The notes under the pieces: generated by a model
What the model saw: the letters and a program-made list of their open reading frames with translations, nothing else
Databases searched by the model: none
Told to the model about the DNA's origin: nothing
Made by a program: the position numbers and the translations under genes
Part shown: in pieces, positions 21,801-34,842 of the stretch
Layout: each line of letters starts with the position of its first letter
Position numbering within the stretch: position 1 is the first letter of the stretch
Origin: Daucus carota subsp. sativus
Lineage: Eukaryota; Streptophyta; Magnoliopsida; Apiales; Apiaceae
Assembly (NCBI RefSeq): GCF_001625215.2
Contig: NC_030386.2
Coordinates: forward strand, 37,637,296-37,701,295
Length of the DNA stretch: 64,000 nucleotides
Reading direction: 5' to 3'

Positions 21801-24800
21801 AATAAAATATTATAGACATTAATTTATGAGTTATATGATGGTGAAAACCAGACTAGGTACCACCTAAGACATCAACAAAACAGAAAACCAGACGGGTACA
21901 CATGAAATGGCAGCAAGACGAATGAGCTACACTTAACAAGTCTGCAGTAAAACTAAGACCTCAGCAGGAACTAACACACTCCCATCATTTAATGATGCAC
22001 GCTTTTTAGATCAGAAGACCTTTTTCCAAACAAATAGAAGGCAGAGAAGGAGATTATACAGATTTTATTCTGAAAATATTTAAAGGATACGAAGCTATCA
22101 CCCCGAATATTTTATTTATGTGCTTGCCAAAATGTTCTCTTTTGCAAATGAGGTCTTTCAAAACCTGTGTTAGATTGTTAACCTTATTTAACTTGGAACA
22201 TATTAGTTTGTTAGTGAACTTTCACAGGTCAGTTATATACTCCTGTACATTTATCCAGCCCATGAAGATAAATATGAATTTCCTTTTATCATGCAATGCA
22301 CCAGAACACAAGGATTTATTTATAAATTATAACAAAGTCTCATCATAATTCAGTGTTTGTTCTGCTGCTCTGTTCTAAATTTGCAATGCAAGCCATTAAT
22401 ATCTTGAAGATATCCTCTATCAGATCATGCTACACGAAGGAAGAGCATATATTTTTCTTGCAGGACAAAGAAATGGTTCTCTCTATCAAAAATTTTACCA
22501 TACCTGAAGGTAGAAAACCACAAGAAGACTTCCAGCAGGTTCTAAAGGCTCGTTAACAGCAAAATCATATAGGCACTTGTGCAGATACTTCTCTTCATCT
22601 GAATCCCAAGGAAGTTCTAAAATTCGATCTACCAACTTCCTTCTGATACATAGACAACATATCTCGGTAACAAGTGCTTCCACCCAGTTCATCCAAGTTT
22701 GAGAATCGTCTTTCAAGACATCTGAAGCATTCCGTGAAGGTTCATGCCTCAACTTCAATTTCTTAAGTTTGGAGCACAGCATTCTCTGGTACATAAATGC
22801 CTCGGTCAGAAGTCCGCACTCCACTCTCACCCGAACAGCAGTGACAGCCTCACTAAGTGAGACTAACTCTGCACCACCATCACGCCCAGACCACCTTAGA
22901 ACCATAAAAGCTGCATCAGGATTTTGTCTTTCTAAAAGAACTTGTGCTACCTTAGGATGAGTAGTCGGGCCTGATATTTCCGGAAGAATGCTGCAGGCTT
23001 CCTATAGAGTAATATGTATAAAACAGGTTAGCGTTATTTGCCTTGACACATATTATATCCACCAGAGTTTTGTGTATTGGTTTAGATAGGTAATTATAGT
23101 GGGCATGGTCTAAGAGATAACTTTAAGGTTACTCATGCACCTGCTACGGTTTACTTAAGAGATCGTAAAAATCCAATTTTAGGGAAAAACATCCAAAGCA
23201 AATGAAAAAGATGTTACCTGCAGAGCCTCATCTGTATAGTCATCCAGAAGGTAGAATGTAAGAGATTCTAGTAAGGAATGCCTTGTTATACCAAAGGTTG
23301 CGGCAAAATCATCTACAATATCTCTCCATTCATTATCGGGAAGCGACCACTGCCTATCAAATAAATAATACAAGAACTGTTTCAAGTTAAGGACATATCA
23401 AATGCTCGATGAAGCTGGCATGTAGCCTGGAGAATCCCCCTTGCAACTCAAATGAGAGACCAAGATTTGTTATAGCTCTCACCCAACAGAGGAGAGGAAT
23501 AAGTACAATCATAGAGGTGTAATACAGGTCATCACGGAGCTCTTATCCAAAAGAGGAGACTAGGAGTGTAAAAGTGTGAATAGTGAATATTTAAAGATAA
23601 ACATATATATATATATATAGTCAAACAAAAAAGGATACTATTGCATGTTTAGCTAACACCATATCTGAACTTCCATGTAAAAAGAGTGAATCAATTCCAG
23701 CTCGAAGATTTTCGAACGGGTAGAGTCCTTTCAATCCGTCAATCTTCGGGTAGAACCCTTCCTTTTGCAAGGTAGCAATTTCAGATTTTTCACCCATCTG
23801 ATTTACAATTCCATCTTCTATATCAATATTCTTCAGTGCTTCTTCAATGAAGAGTGTGGAACCACAATTTGAAGTGGTATCGGAAGATTGATCTATTGAA
23901 TCAGGCCATGAACGTTTAATAGCAGCTGCTTTCCTTTCGTGGACAATAGAACGCCAAGATGCATAACTTTTATGCCGTGACCTGACGTACTCAAGAAAAT
24001 GGTGCCTTATACACCATATCATCATCTCCATGTGCTGTGTTCCAACATAGAAAAATAAAAACATAATGAAAAGTCTGCCATATACATAAAATGAAAAGAG
24101 CACTCTATTTGATCGATAGTGTCCAAACCTTATAATTCACAAGTTACATTGTTATGCAATTCCTTATATAGGAATACGTAATACAAGTAAACGAATGCAC
24201 AAAAGTATAAATGATTAAACATGTAATTAGTCACATGAGATTTATTCGAATTTATGAAACATCAGAGCAATCGAAAAGATTAAACATAAATAATCTATCA
24301 AGCAACACTGAAACTTTTATAAAAAGTTTTAGATACATATATTTGATGTAAAACTACACTGTAGGAGTATGCATTAAGCAATAACAGAATACATAATCTA
24401 ATACCATGGAGACAAAATAAAGCAAGAACCATTATGTATCACAGATTCCACCATAATTACCAAAACAAATATTTTAAATATGAGGAATTTCTAAATTAGT
24501 CAAGACAGCAAGTTGTTCATTTCCATCACTCAGAAAACAAACTATCAATCTCTTTCCAATAACCCAGAAAACAAACTATATTCTACCTCTTAAACAATAT
24601 ATAGAACAGAAACCATAAACATACTTTGATAGTACAACTCTTTCCTTATATTCATATTGCTTCTGTTAGTTGTCCTTGGCAGAACTTGTGATTCTTTTAT
24701 TTTATAGTTTCATGCAGCAGTATTACAATTAGTTCTTCAAAGCAATATTGTATTGAAGTGGTTGGAAGTATCAGACATGATGTTACATATTTAACACATG

Positions 24801-26154
24801 CCCAAAAAGTGTTAATGTTATTGCAAGAAATTAATCCTGTGCAGGTGTCCACATTAATTGATCACGTAAATAATACTGGGTTCACACAGCACAGAAATGA
24901 AGGGTGTGGGAATGGAAATGGGAATGGAAATGATATGGTGTCCCAAGGGGTATGGAGGGAATATTTACCCCCTAAAGGGGAAGACGTACTCATTCCAAGC
25001 AACAATATTATTAATCCAAACGCTAATACACAGGATTGAGGAACCATGAACCAAAGACCTCCTACATGTGTGATTGATGTCCAGCTCAACAGCAAAACCT
25101 ATTCAACTTAAAGAGGCAGAAGAGGATATTAACTCACAACAGAGGCGAAAACAGAGGAAAAAAATTCAGAGGGGTAAAAGTGTTGTCTTGTTGTACAAAG
25201 CATCACATGTAATTGCACTCCTATTGGAACAGGGAAATAAAACCAATCTCTGCAAAAATTCAATAGACATATATACCTCTAATTTGTCAAATTCTTTATC
25301 CCATATTAGTCGTCTCTTTTGAAGATTTTTTAATCTCAAATTAGTTGTCCAACTCTTCATTCAAAGAATCAAGGTATATATTTATCAACAAATTTCCAAA
25401 GTTATTTTTCATTTTCAATGTTCTCTTTTAATAGATATGTTAAATCAATATGATAAATGTGGGTTGACATGAAAAATATTCATTTGAAATTTCTTCATAT
25501 GCGATAAAATTTTAGACGAGACATGTATTTGGGATAGAGTGTTCATCAATTCATTATACTCTAATTCGTCGCGTAAGAAATAACAAGGGTTTCAAACTTT
25601 CAAAAGATATCCTAAACCTGAAGACTACGGAAAGTGAGTGCATATTGGTTTAGCTAATATACATTTTGGTAGCGGAAATGAATATCTAGTTACTCAATCT
25701 TCATGTATAAGAGAAACTTTAGCTGAACCAAACACTTTCTAAGTAAAATGTGAACAGGCCCTTAATTACTACTACAGTACTCCCTCCGTCCCTTTTTACA
25801 TGCCCTTTTTGAGAAAAAAAATTTGTCCCAAAATACTTGTCTCTTTCTCTTTTCAAAGCAAATTTTTGAATGTTTTCCCAAAAAATGCCCTTTGAATACA
25901 ACTTTCCATGTTTGATTACCACACACTTTCCATGTTTGATTACCACACATATACACATAAATCATTTAATTCAGTGCATTTAATAGGGGTAGACAAGGAA
26001 ACCAAATACTCAACTAATTTCTTCTTAAGATGCGTAAATTTTTCAAAAGGGACATGTAAAAGGGGACGGAGGGAGTACTTATCATTATCTACTACTATAT
26101 ATCTAACTTATCATATGTCCAAGTTCTAGCGAACTCCTAATTAGATACTATCAA

Positions 26155-26185
<31 letters not shown>

Positions 26186-26530
26186 TCTGTACTTGTATAA
26201 TATAATTAAGTGGTATTTCATTCTTTCCTTCTCGATTCACCTCACTTAACAGAATGATGCTTGAAATGTGAATGTATGTGTGATGTGAGACAAATATAAT
26301 AAGTTGCCTAACACGTGATGAAGTTCCATTGGAACTCAAGCATTCTACACAAGCATACTTTATTTTTTTTAATAATAATAATAATAAAAGATGTCATGAC
26401 TTACATGAATTAAAATGAATACAGATAATTTATTCTTCTCATTGTTAAAGTATACCAAAGGTTGAAACTAGTAAGGAGGCTGAAGGATGTTACACAAATG
26501 TAGTCTTATAACCATTATCACTTTCAAACT

Positions 26531-26583
<53 letters not shown>

Positions 26584-29500
26584 GTATCAGCTTATATAAT
26601 AGTCAAGAGCTTGATTAAATCATACCTGCTTCGTCTTCAATACACACTCTTGTAATTGATGAAGATCATGAAACTGTGCCGAAAGAGAACCCTTAAATGA
26701 TGATTCCAAAACGTCAAGCACATTGGATATCCCAGAAAGCTTAACAGAATACCTAAAAAGTGAGCTTAGTGCTTCTTCCATCTCCTGTACACTAAGACTA
26801 TCTGATCTGAAGTCAAAGAGAGCAAAACAAAGTTATGTGGAAGTTAAGAACTTATTTCAAATAGTAAGGATACAGATTTTATGAAGCTCTGCCACAATAA
26901 TTCTGAATATCCTCTTGCACCAATCTTTAACCACCACTTCATCGAGCAAGAAAGCAACGATAGGATCACTAGATACTGCACTTTCATCCATGCAGACATC
27001 TGTAACATCTGTTGGATATCTGTTAAGGGAAATTGAACATTACATTCATACTGATTGATAAGTACAGATAAACTTCATCGTCCATTACCCAAAATTACTA
27101 TAATGACATGTTCATATATGTCATTGTTATCTTCATTTTACTGATATTCCCATTAGGCCATTACCAAACCAAAAACACCCACTCTCTAAATAACTTTGAA
27201 TGCAAGAAGTTAAAAAGGATAAGTTTGTATGCAAAAGTAAATATCAAACAGTATCCTACTTGTGAAAAAATAACTGTTGAAAAAAAATGTGTTCAGCAAG
27301 AGCAAAAAGGCCACAGGAGGATACAGTGACAAATCAGGGAAACCAGGTTGTTCTCGATTGCAACATCAAATAGTGAATAAAGCCGTTCCACATCAGCAGT
27401 TAATAGTTGTTCAGCCTCCTCTTTCTCCTGGAACCGGTCATCACATCTCTTAGAGATAAGACCAGCTTCTATGCACTCGTAGTAAAGACGAAGCCGAAGT
27501 CTATTCCCATTCTTTGACACAGGAATTCTACAAATAGGACAATTATCACATCTCTGACTACATTCTGGGCATAAGGAGGCATGGCCACATGTATTCAACA
27601 CACTTTCAACAGCACGTCCACAGCTGCTCAAGTCCCTGGGTGCCCGACAACGCTCAACTTTTGCTTCATTGCACAGATCAAGAAGCTCAATAGAAGCCAA
27701 ATGCTCCAATGCTCTCTTCAAATCAAATCAGATTATAAAATTAATGGACAAGTATGTGAAAACCCAATACAATGGTTCTTCATCATTAAACATACATGTC
27801 AACATAATGTAAAAGCTTCATCAAAAAGATAATAGTATCTTGAGCTACCGGAAAGAGACTAATCAAAAGTAAAGGCCTATGAAAATTCTTGTTTAGAAAA
27901 CATGAAATGTGGTAAGGTCTAGAGTCTGTGCTAATAAATTTCCTTAAAAGGATTATTCATAGACTATCAAGATAATTCTGAGTTCTGATTCTTTTAAACA
28001 AATGATGATGATTTGATGACAAATTAACAATGACAGTGAACGTAATTAAATTAATTTCATTATTATTTTTATACCAAATTAAAGACTTAACTTCAACAGC
28101 AAATGTACTCAAGTAATTCCATTTATTTCTTTAATATTTAATAATGTCAAGTACACGAGTTCAGTGTAAACATGATGAGATTTTACCACACTTTAATAAT
28201 CTTGGATTTTCAGTTGAGAAAAAACAGCATGCTTAGGGGCATCAAAACTTCATCCACAACTATGTATCCATGGAAAGTACAAGTAAACCACCATACAGTT
28301 CAGTATAATCGTCCTGTGTTACATGTAAAGATTACATTCTTATATTACCCGTGGCATTTAAAATAAAATCTTACAGTTATAACTGACAAATAAATACTTT
28401 TTTGGCTTTGCAGAACTTAAAACAAGATAGTGTGTGGGAACCAAGGTATGAACATCAGTTTACATGTCAGTGCATCTTGCTCAGTAAATTATTCAAAAAA
28501 AAAAACTTCTGTGTTCAAATTATAAGCATGAACCCTGACGCCAGCTACAGATACATACTTGCAGAAGCACCTTTATTGTTTACCCTTCTTTACCAACACA
28601 TCAATCTTCAACCTACTTATAATCTTGACCAAACTGTCATTCGTGTGTCTCTGCATCATCAACTAGTGTTGTACATCTTTATTCAAGATTTTTTTTCAGA
28701 CTTCATATTTATTTGATTAGTCTTATACAGTGCTTGAAAATTTGGTAACAATATACAAAAAAAAACCTCATTCTGTCCAAATCTGTGGGCTATCTGGAGA
28801 AGTAAGGAAGCACTAGCACACAGAAATTAAGTTTCATTCGGGTCGTTTCTGCTTCCTAAAACTCCTAATCTTAGAGGGTGGTATTGTATCATGATTTATA
28901 ATGACTTTTATTGACTTATAAAATCTGGGTGTATTCAATTAGGACTTTTAAATACTCTTTAAAAGTAAAGAGGTATTGTATCAGGATTTTTAAAAATTCT
29001 TTCAAAGTTTGAGGTATTGAATTACAACTTTTAAAGAGTTATTAAAAGTCAGTTGTTATTCAATATACAATGACTTGGGTGGTTAAATATAATTGATAGA
29101 CTTTTAATGACTTTCTATGGAAAATTGTATATATTTTTTCAGAAAATTGTCAGGCCATCATTGTCAAGATTTGACATGACTTTATTTTCCCCCAATTAAC
29201 CAGTCGCTCCAACCTAGAGTTCATCCTCTGCGAAAAGTCTCTCCAATTCATCCTCTGTGACAAAAGGTTCCTTTTCTTCTCTATTATCATTCTCTATTAT
29301 CATTCTGTGTTTTTACATATATATAGATCTACTTGTTTCGGCTAATAGTAATATGTATACGTTACTTGTTTATTTTATTTTTTCTGCATGTACACATATA
29401 TGTATCAATATGCACAGAAAAAATGGGCGATGCATGTCAAGAGAATGACAATTCGAAAGGAAAAGCTGCCGGGTATAAAACTTGGACAATTGAGGAAAGT

Positions 29501-30356
29501 AATGAGTTATTGAATCTCATGGTTGATACCGCAAAACGTGGTTGGCGAGATAGTAATGGTTTATTCACGAAGGTTACCGTGGAGAAAAAGATTCTTCCTG
29601 AATGAAAAGCTTGATTGTCAAAAAACTCACCTCCAATATCTTAGTCGTTTGAAATGGTTTAAAGCTAGATACACCAACTATTCAAAATTGATGCTATTTA
29701 ATTCTATTGCTAGTCTTGTTGATGTTGATATCTCTTCTAATGGTTTACAAGGTCCTCGATCTTGTAGTCGCCAGATTTGAGAACATACACCCAACTTGGG
29801 TCATAGGAGAATATCGAGAGGGTATACCAAAAGGTCTAGAGGGTTTCAGAGAGGCTATTTATGATTTTAATAAAAGTCTATTAAAGTATTTGAAAGTTAT
29901 GGATTTGTAAAAAGAAGTCTGTTAAAGTTTTTAAAAGTCATTGTCTTAGGAGTCATGATATTTTTTGAAATCTTAAGAAGTCAACAAGACTCGCTAAAAG
30001 TTCATAAAATCCATTAAAGTCATCCTCCCAAAATTTGTCATTAAAAGTCATGATACAATACCAACCCCTTAGTTAGAGAGATTCAACTAAACTGCCATTT
30101 TTTCTGCTATATAAATTCAATCTGAACATAATAAATCCCCAGGCATGTAAACATATATATTTTTCGTATAGCTAACATACTAACAATAATAATTAAGAAC
30201 TAGAAACTCGCACAGTAAATATTAGGGTTTAGAATCCCTTGGCCACACTATGAGACTAAAAAACTAGCTTAAGTCCATTGTATTCGCAGATTAATTGAAT
30301 AATATAATCTCGATAACTAGGGTTTTAGTTCACATATTCAAGTGTGTGTATAATTG

Positions 30357-30408
<52 letters not shown>

Positions 30409-30531
30409 AGAGGGAGAGACCTGAACTTTATCGCAAGTGTAATTGAGTAGACGAGGGGGTGGAGGCTTGGAGGTGGGAGCGGCGTGGAGATTTGAGGCGG
30501 CTCCGTTGAAATTAGTTGTAGTCGTCTCCAT
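18879..30531 (-). CDS. HOS1: HOS1-type E3 ubiquitin ligase / nuclear-pore-associated protein (968 aa, 10 exons)
   Basis: Coding exons: 30531-30421, 27715-27325, 27008-26874, 26801-26626, 24034-23639, 23376-23218, 23001-22504, 21171-21034, 19909-19191 and 19062-18879. All phases agree and sum to 969 codons, close to the roughly 930 aa of Arabidopsis HOS1. Exon 2 holds the unusual RING finger (LCNEAKVERC...CGHASLCPECSQRCDNCPICR, about residues 50-102). Exons 5-8 carry the conserved ELYS-like region (YPFENLRAGIDSLFLHGSSD, DDFAATFGITRHSLLES, MVLRWSGRDG). The last exon ends with a basic MRRARRSRFAMK, a likely nuclear signal. In Arabidopsis HOS1 ubiquitinates ICE1 and CONSTANS, damps cold responses, delays flowering and supports mRNA export; the same role is inferred here. 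Introns 1 and 4 are each over 2.5 kb and transposon-rich. Confidence 0.95.
20094..20374. mobile_element. Stowaway MITE in HOS1 intron 8
   Basis: The ends are CTCCCTCCGTCCC and its complement, flanked by TA on both sides (20092-20093 and 20375-20376), the Tc1/mariner-type target duplication. A motif GTGGTGGGACCCATTGA occurs twice inside. No coding capacity. Confidence 0.9.
25780..26075. mobile_element. Stowaway MITE in HOS1 intron 4
   Basis: The terminal repeats CTCCCTCCGTCCC(C) match those of the copy at 20.1 kb, with TA target duplications at 25778-25779 and 26076-26077. The inverted repeats extend inward (TTTTTACATGCCC against GGGACATGTAAAA). A short direct repeat TTTCCATGTTTGATTACCACACA lies in the middle. 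Non-coding. Confidence 0.9.
26535..26581. repeat. (AT)n microsatellite in HOS1 intron 4
   Basis: About 23 AT repeats, 45 bp from the acceptor side end of exon 4 (intron donor at 26625/26626). A shorter (AT)n lies at about 26158-26187. Such tracts vary in length between individuals. Confidence 0.95.
28874..30068 (+). mobile_element. Non-autonomous PIF/Harbinger element in HOS1 intron 1
   Basis: The left end GAGGGTGGTATTGTATCATGA and the right end (reverse strand) GGGGTTGGTATTGTATCATGA form inverted repeats, flanked by TTA on both sides (28871-28873 and 30069-30071), the 3 bp target typical of PIF/Harbinger. Extra GGTATTG copies near 28973 and 29012 could be transposase-binding subterminal repeats. 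The element is 1195 bp and lacks a DDE transposase. It keeps a broken Myb/SANT-like ORF, the usual accessory gene of this superfamily. Confidence 0.85.
29423..29605 (+). pseudogene. Broken Myb/SANT-like (Harbinger ORF1) gene
   Basis: MGDACQENDNSKGKAAGYKT followed by WTIEESNELLNLMVDTAKRG and TVEKKILP resembles the trihelix/Myb-like DNA-binding protein carried by plant PIF/Harbinger elements. After ILPE the frame stops, while the expected continuation (NEKLDCQKTHLQYLSRLKWF) lies in the next frame (29605-29700), so the gene is frameshifted. Downstream homology fades. It would have helped the transposase bind DNA when intact. Confidence 0.7.
30359..30402. repeat. (GA)n tract just inside HOS1 intron 1
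   Basis: About 22 GA units. On the coding strand this is a CT tract starting about 20 bases after the exon 1 donor. It may influence transcription or splicing, but nothing in the sequence proves this. Confidence 0.9.
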
Positions 30532-30819
30532 TACAAATTAAAACTGCATATGCTGATGTTTATATTCACTCGATTAATTTGATACCTGCACTCAATTCTC
30601 TCAATCGAGAGAGAAAGAGATAGTGCGAGAGAGGGTTTTTCAAAAACAGAGGTTTGCAGCTGCAAGTCGTTCATTCATATTCGGTGTGGGCACTGGGAAA
30701 TTGGTTTTTCCTATAGAAGGAGGGTGTTATTGTGAATCTGTGATGTTTCGGTTTTAATTTAAATTTTATTAAATATTAAATATATGGTCATAATAAGAAA
30801 ACCAGTAATAATTTGACTT

Positions 30820-31226
30820 TGTTATAAAATAATATATTAAGTGATTGTCAAAAGCTTAGTCAAGAAGACTCGCAAATCTTATCAAGTAAGTTTGGTGAAA
30901 CTTACTAAGGAAGACTCGCAAAGCTTATCAAGGAAGTCCGGCGAAACTTACTAAAGAAGACTCGCATAGCTTATCGAGGAAGACTTACGATACTTACTCG
31001 AGAAGAATCGTAATACTTAACCTAGAAGTATTGCAAATCTTAGTTAGGAAGATTCATCAACCAACCTCTATAAATAGCTGGTTCAGTTGAAATGAATTCA
31101 ATTCTGAAATATTCTGAAATACAACTACTTTCTCTCTCCATCTCCTATTCTCTTTATACTTTCCAGAATAGTTTCCTTTTCTTATTTATGTATAGTTTAA
31201 TAGTGTATATTACAAGATTTACAACA
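30820..31226 (+). repeat. Copia 5' LTR
   Basis: Starts TGTTATAAAATAATA and ends TTTACAACA. A likely TATA box lies in CTATAAATAGCTGG (about 31070-31077), so transcription should start near 31105. A GAAGACTCGCAAA/GCTTATC-type motif repeats several times in U3 (about 30865-31010) and may be an enhancer. Confidence 0.95.
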
Positions 31227-34097
31227 CGTTATCAGCACGAGACTCTGCCGAACTGAGATATGCCAAAGAAAGACTCTGCCAAACTGAGATAAGTCAAACA
31301 GGTACATCATAAACAGGTACAATCTAACCAACTCTAAATACTGCGACTTTCACAGAAATAAGGTACGATCTATCTCTACTCATTTTACGATTATTACTAT
31401 CGTTATAGCTTATAACTTTACTATTGCTTGATTTGTTAATGGCGACAATGCCGTTAAAACTTTTTAGTTATATCATACTGTATAGATATTAAATTGTTTT
31501 TGTATTAACTTGAAATATTGATAGGTCATGTTTTAAATATTTATTTTACATTCAGAATGACGAACCTTGTAAAATTAGAATTTGTTGCCTTGGATGTTTC
31601 TGGGAATAATTATCTATCTTGGTTCCTTGATGTGATATTACACCTTAGTGCTAACAGCCTAGGACACTATTGATTTAGAAAATAATCCCCATTGTTTAAC
31701 AAAATGTCAAACCAATTATCTTTCTAAGACATCACATCCATGAAGACCTAAAATCTGAATATCTCATTATCAGAAATCCCCTTACCCTTTGGAATAATCT
31801 CAAGGATAGATTTGATCACCAGAAACCTATTCACTTACCATCTGCCCGTTTTGACTGGTTGATTTGAGGTTACAAGATTTCAAATATGTAGCTGAATATA
31901 ATTCTGCTTTTTTCAAGATAAGCTCAAATTAATTTTGTATGGTGAAAATATTATTGATGCTGAAATAATTGAAAAGACCCTATCAACTTTTCACCCAAAT
32001 ACTATGATTTTGGCACAACGATATAGAGAGCGGAGTTTCCAAAAATATGGTGCGATGGTATATCTCCTTCTTGTGGTTGAAAAGAATAATGAGTTGCTAT
32101 TGAAAAACCATCAGATTCGTCCCATAGGCTCTGCCCAGGTACCTGAAGTACATAACACGTCATTCTTGAAGAATGAACGTGGGAAAGGGCATAGAGGAGG
32201 ACGAGGTTATGGACGAAACTGTGGACGTTGAAATTTCCATAGTCGGTTTCGAAATCAATATCATTCTGGCCACCTGAAGGGGCAACGTGATGGTTAAAAC
32301 TCAGGCCACTAGAAATGACAACGTGAAGTGCCAAAAGAAAGGCATCTAAGAAGGAGAGAACCGAAGCATATGTCATTGGTGCGGATCTGAGGGACATTGG
32401 CAATGTACCTATCGCACACCTAAACATCTTGTTGATCTGTATGGGTTATCCAAAAGAATAATGGAAAGAGAGTAGAAACAAACTTTTCTAATTATAATCT
32501 AGTTGATGAACCAATCAATAAGGTCTCAAATGAAATAGATACTGGTGCTAACCTTTATTATGGTTGAGAGGACTAGACTTCATACGTATTGTCTTGCTTT
32601 ACTTATTACCTTTATGTTTTACTTATTTTCTTTATCTGCTTGTTTCATGTTGTTGTTTGGTATACTCGGTGTGTTTTTAAAAGATGTTTTCCATTTATAT
32701 ATGTATAGAGATGGAAGATATATGCATTATTGATTGCACAACCACACACTATTTTAAAAAAGTTAGAAATACTTTCACAGTTGACTAATAAAACCAACTT
32801 ACATGTCTGGACGGTATCGGGTACATCATACATAATAGAGGTTTCTGAGAAGCTAGTTTTATTCTGCCAAATAAGACGCACATAAGATGCTCTATACTCT
32901 AGAAAGGCAACTAGAAACCTACTAAGGTTTAAAGATACTCGTTTGTAATGGTTTCACGTTGAAACTACTGATGAGAATGAAAAAGAATATCTTCTCATCA
33001 CCTCAAACACCGTTGACAATAAAAAGGTCTTTGAAAAATTTCACTCAATTTCTTCAGGATTATATGTTACAAGAATAAGAGCTATTGAATCTCATAGTGT
33101 CAACATTCCCAAAGTCACAAACCTAAAACTACTTTTCCCTTGGCATGAAAGGCTTGATCATCTAGGAATATCTATGATGCGTCATATTATTAAAGAATCT
33201 AGAGGACATCCTTTTATAACTCAAAAGGTAATGCCCAAGGTGAACTTCCTTGTTCAGTATGTTCCTTAAAAAGTTTTGATTGTCTGATCATTCCTAGTTA
33301 AGCTTCAAACTGAATCCCCGAAATTCTTAGAAAGAATTCAAGGTGACATTTGTGGTCCTATTCATCCATCTTCTGGCACATTTAGGTACTTTATTGATGC
33401 GTCAACTCGATGGTCCCTTATATGCCTTTACCAAATTACTTGCCTTAATAATCAATAGAGTAAAGAGCTATGTGAGCTACAATTATTTAGTATCTTGTCA
33501 AATAGTAGTTCACAAATAAAATCGAATCATATGATTGTCATAGACAATCTTTTGGTTAACTGGTCATTAAAAAGATTTTAGAGATACTAGTGGGGGACTT
33601 TTGATAATTGAAGAATGTGCCCTTATTGCATTGTCACAAAGAACTACACTGAGGCACAATAGTATATATGCTGGTTTTGATTCTTCGTTTAATATAAGGT
33701 ATCTAGAGCCATTAACTGGTGATATTTTTTCTGCTCAGTATGCTGATTTTCATTTTGGTGAATCTATATTCCCTAAATCAGGGGGAGAAAATATTTTGCA
33801 TAAATTATGTGATATCTTCGAATGCATCAGTTTTGAATTATATTGATCTACTAATAATATGGGTCATAACTTCAAAGAGTTATTTATATGCAAAATATTG
33901 ATAATCAATGCCGAATTCTTTTAGTGATTTTTAGACATATTATCACACATACATGCTATTAATGCTTTGGTAAGGATTGAAATCCTGATTTATAAAGCAA
34001 TTTTTGAAGAATTGGTTAGAATATAATAAGCACGCCGGAAGCGTGGGAAATCTATTCGTACATATGATATTGTACTGTGAAATTACAAATTGATTAT

Positions 34098-34480
34098 ACT
34101 TGCCCCAGAAGTGGCAAGCTTTTTGATATATACCCTAAAAGCGGTATTACCCCTTGTAGAGGTTATTCTTTTATGAAACGGAAATAATTAGACTTGCCAA
34201 GAAGTGGCAACAATTCCATAAAATACCCCAGAAGTGGTATTACCTCCTGAAGAGGTTTGAGCCCCTGAAGTGGCTGAAACAAAATTCCTAGAAATGGGAT
34301 TATCTCTGAAAGATGATATTGTCCCAGAAGTGACAAATACATACCCCAGAAGTGGTATTGCCTCCTGAAGAGGTTCAAGCCCCTGAAGTGGCTGTGACAA
34401 ATCCTCCTGAAGAGGAAATTGCCCCAGAAGTGGCACATGCCCTAGAAGTGGCAAATGCCCCAGAAGTGGCAAATGCTTCC
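34098..34480 (+). repeat. Short imperfect repeat (P-E-V-A type) in the copia spacer
   Basis: Units such as CCAGAAGTGGCA and CCTGAAGAGG recur roughly every 12-30 bases; in one frame they read APEVA/PEEE. Related copia elements have a Pro/Glu/Ala-rich spacer between integrase and RT, so this is probably native and expanded by slippage. Confidence 0.75.
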
Positions 34481-34542
34481 ATGGAAGCAAAGGTACCTGA
34501 AAGTTATGAGATCTCTATAATTTATGTACATAAAGGGAAATT

Positions 34543-34842
34543 ATTGGATCGTGAGAGTACTAAGATTGATGATGTGTATGTTTTTCCGTGATATGTGATA
34601 TTATTATAAACTCCGATCCTAAAGTGTCGACAATGAGATGATTGGATCGTGGGAGTATTGAGATTGATGATATGTATGTGATATTATTATAAACTCCGAT
34701 CCTAAACCACAAAGTGTGGAGAAGTGTCGACAATGAGATAATTGGATCGTGGGAGTATTGAGATTGCGATATGTATGCAATATTATTATGAACTCCGATC
34801 TTGAACCACAAAGTGTGGAAGAGTGTCGACAATGATATGATT
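34543..34842 (+). repeat. Three tandem copies of a ~100 bp copia segment
   Basis: Copies begin with TTGGATCGTG at about 34543, 34642 and 34742. They carry ATATTATTATAAACTCCGAT and CACAAAGTGTGG with minor changes. The duplicated part corresponds to the region after the Pro-rich spacer (YEISIIYVHKGKLLDRE). Confidence 0.8.

Noticed and set aside
24758..25039. 93-codon frame in HOS1 intron 4
   Set aside because: Low-complexity GNGNGN stretch inside an intron on the opposite strand of the gene, with no family match.
32002..32427. Minus-strand 141-codon frame in copia gag
   Set aside because: Shadow of the degenerate gag and zinc knuckle on the plus strand.
34163..34490. Minus-strand 91-100 codon frames in the copia spacer
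   Set aside because: Produced by the short repeats (LLG/PLQ patterns); the real reading direction is plus.
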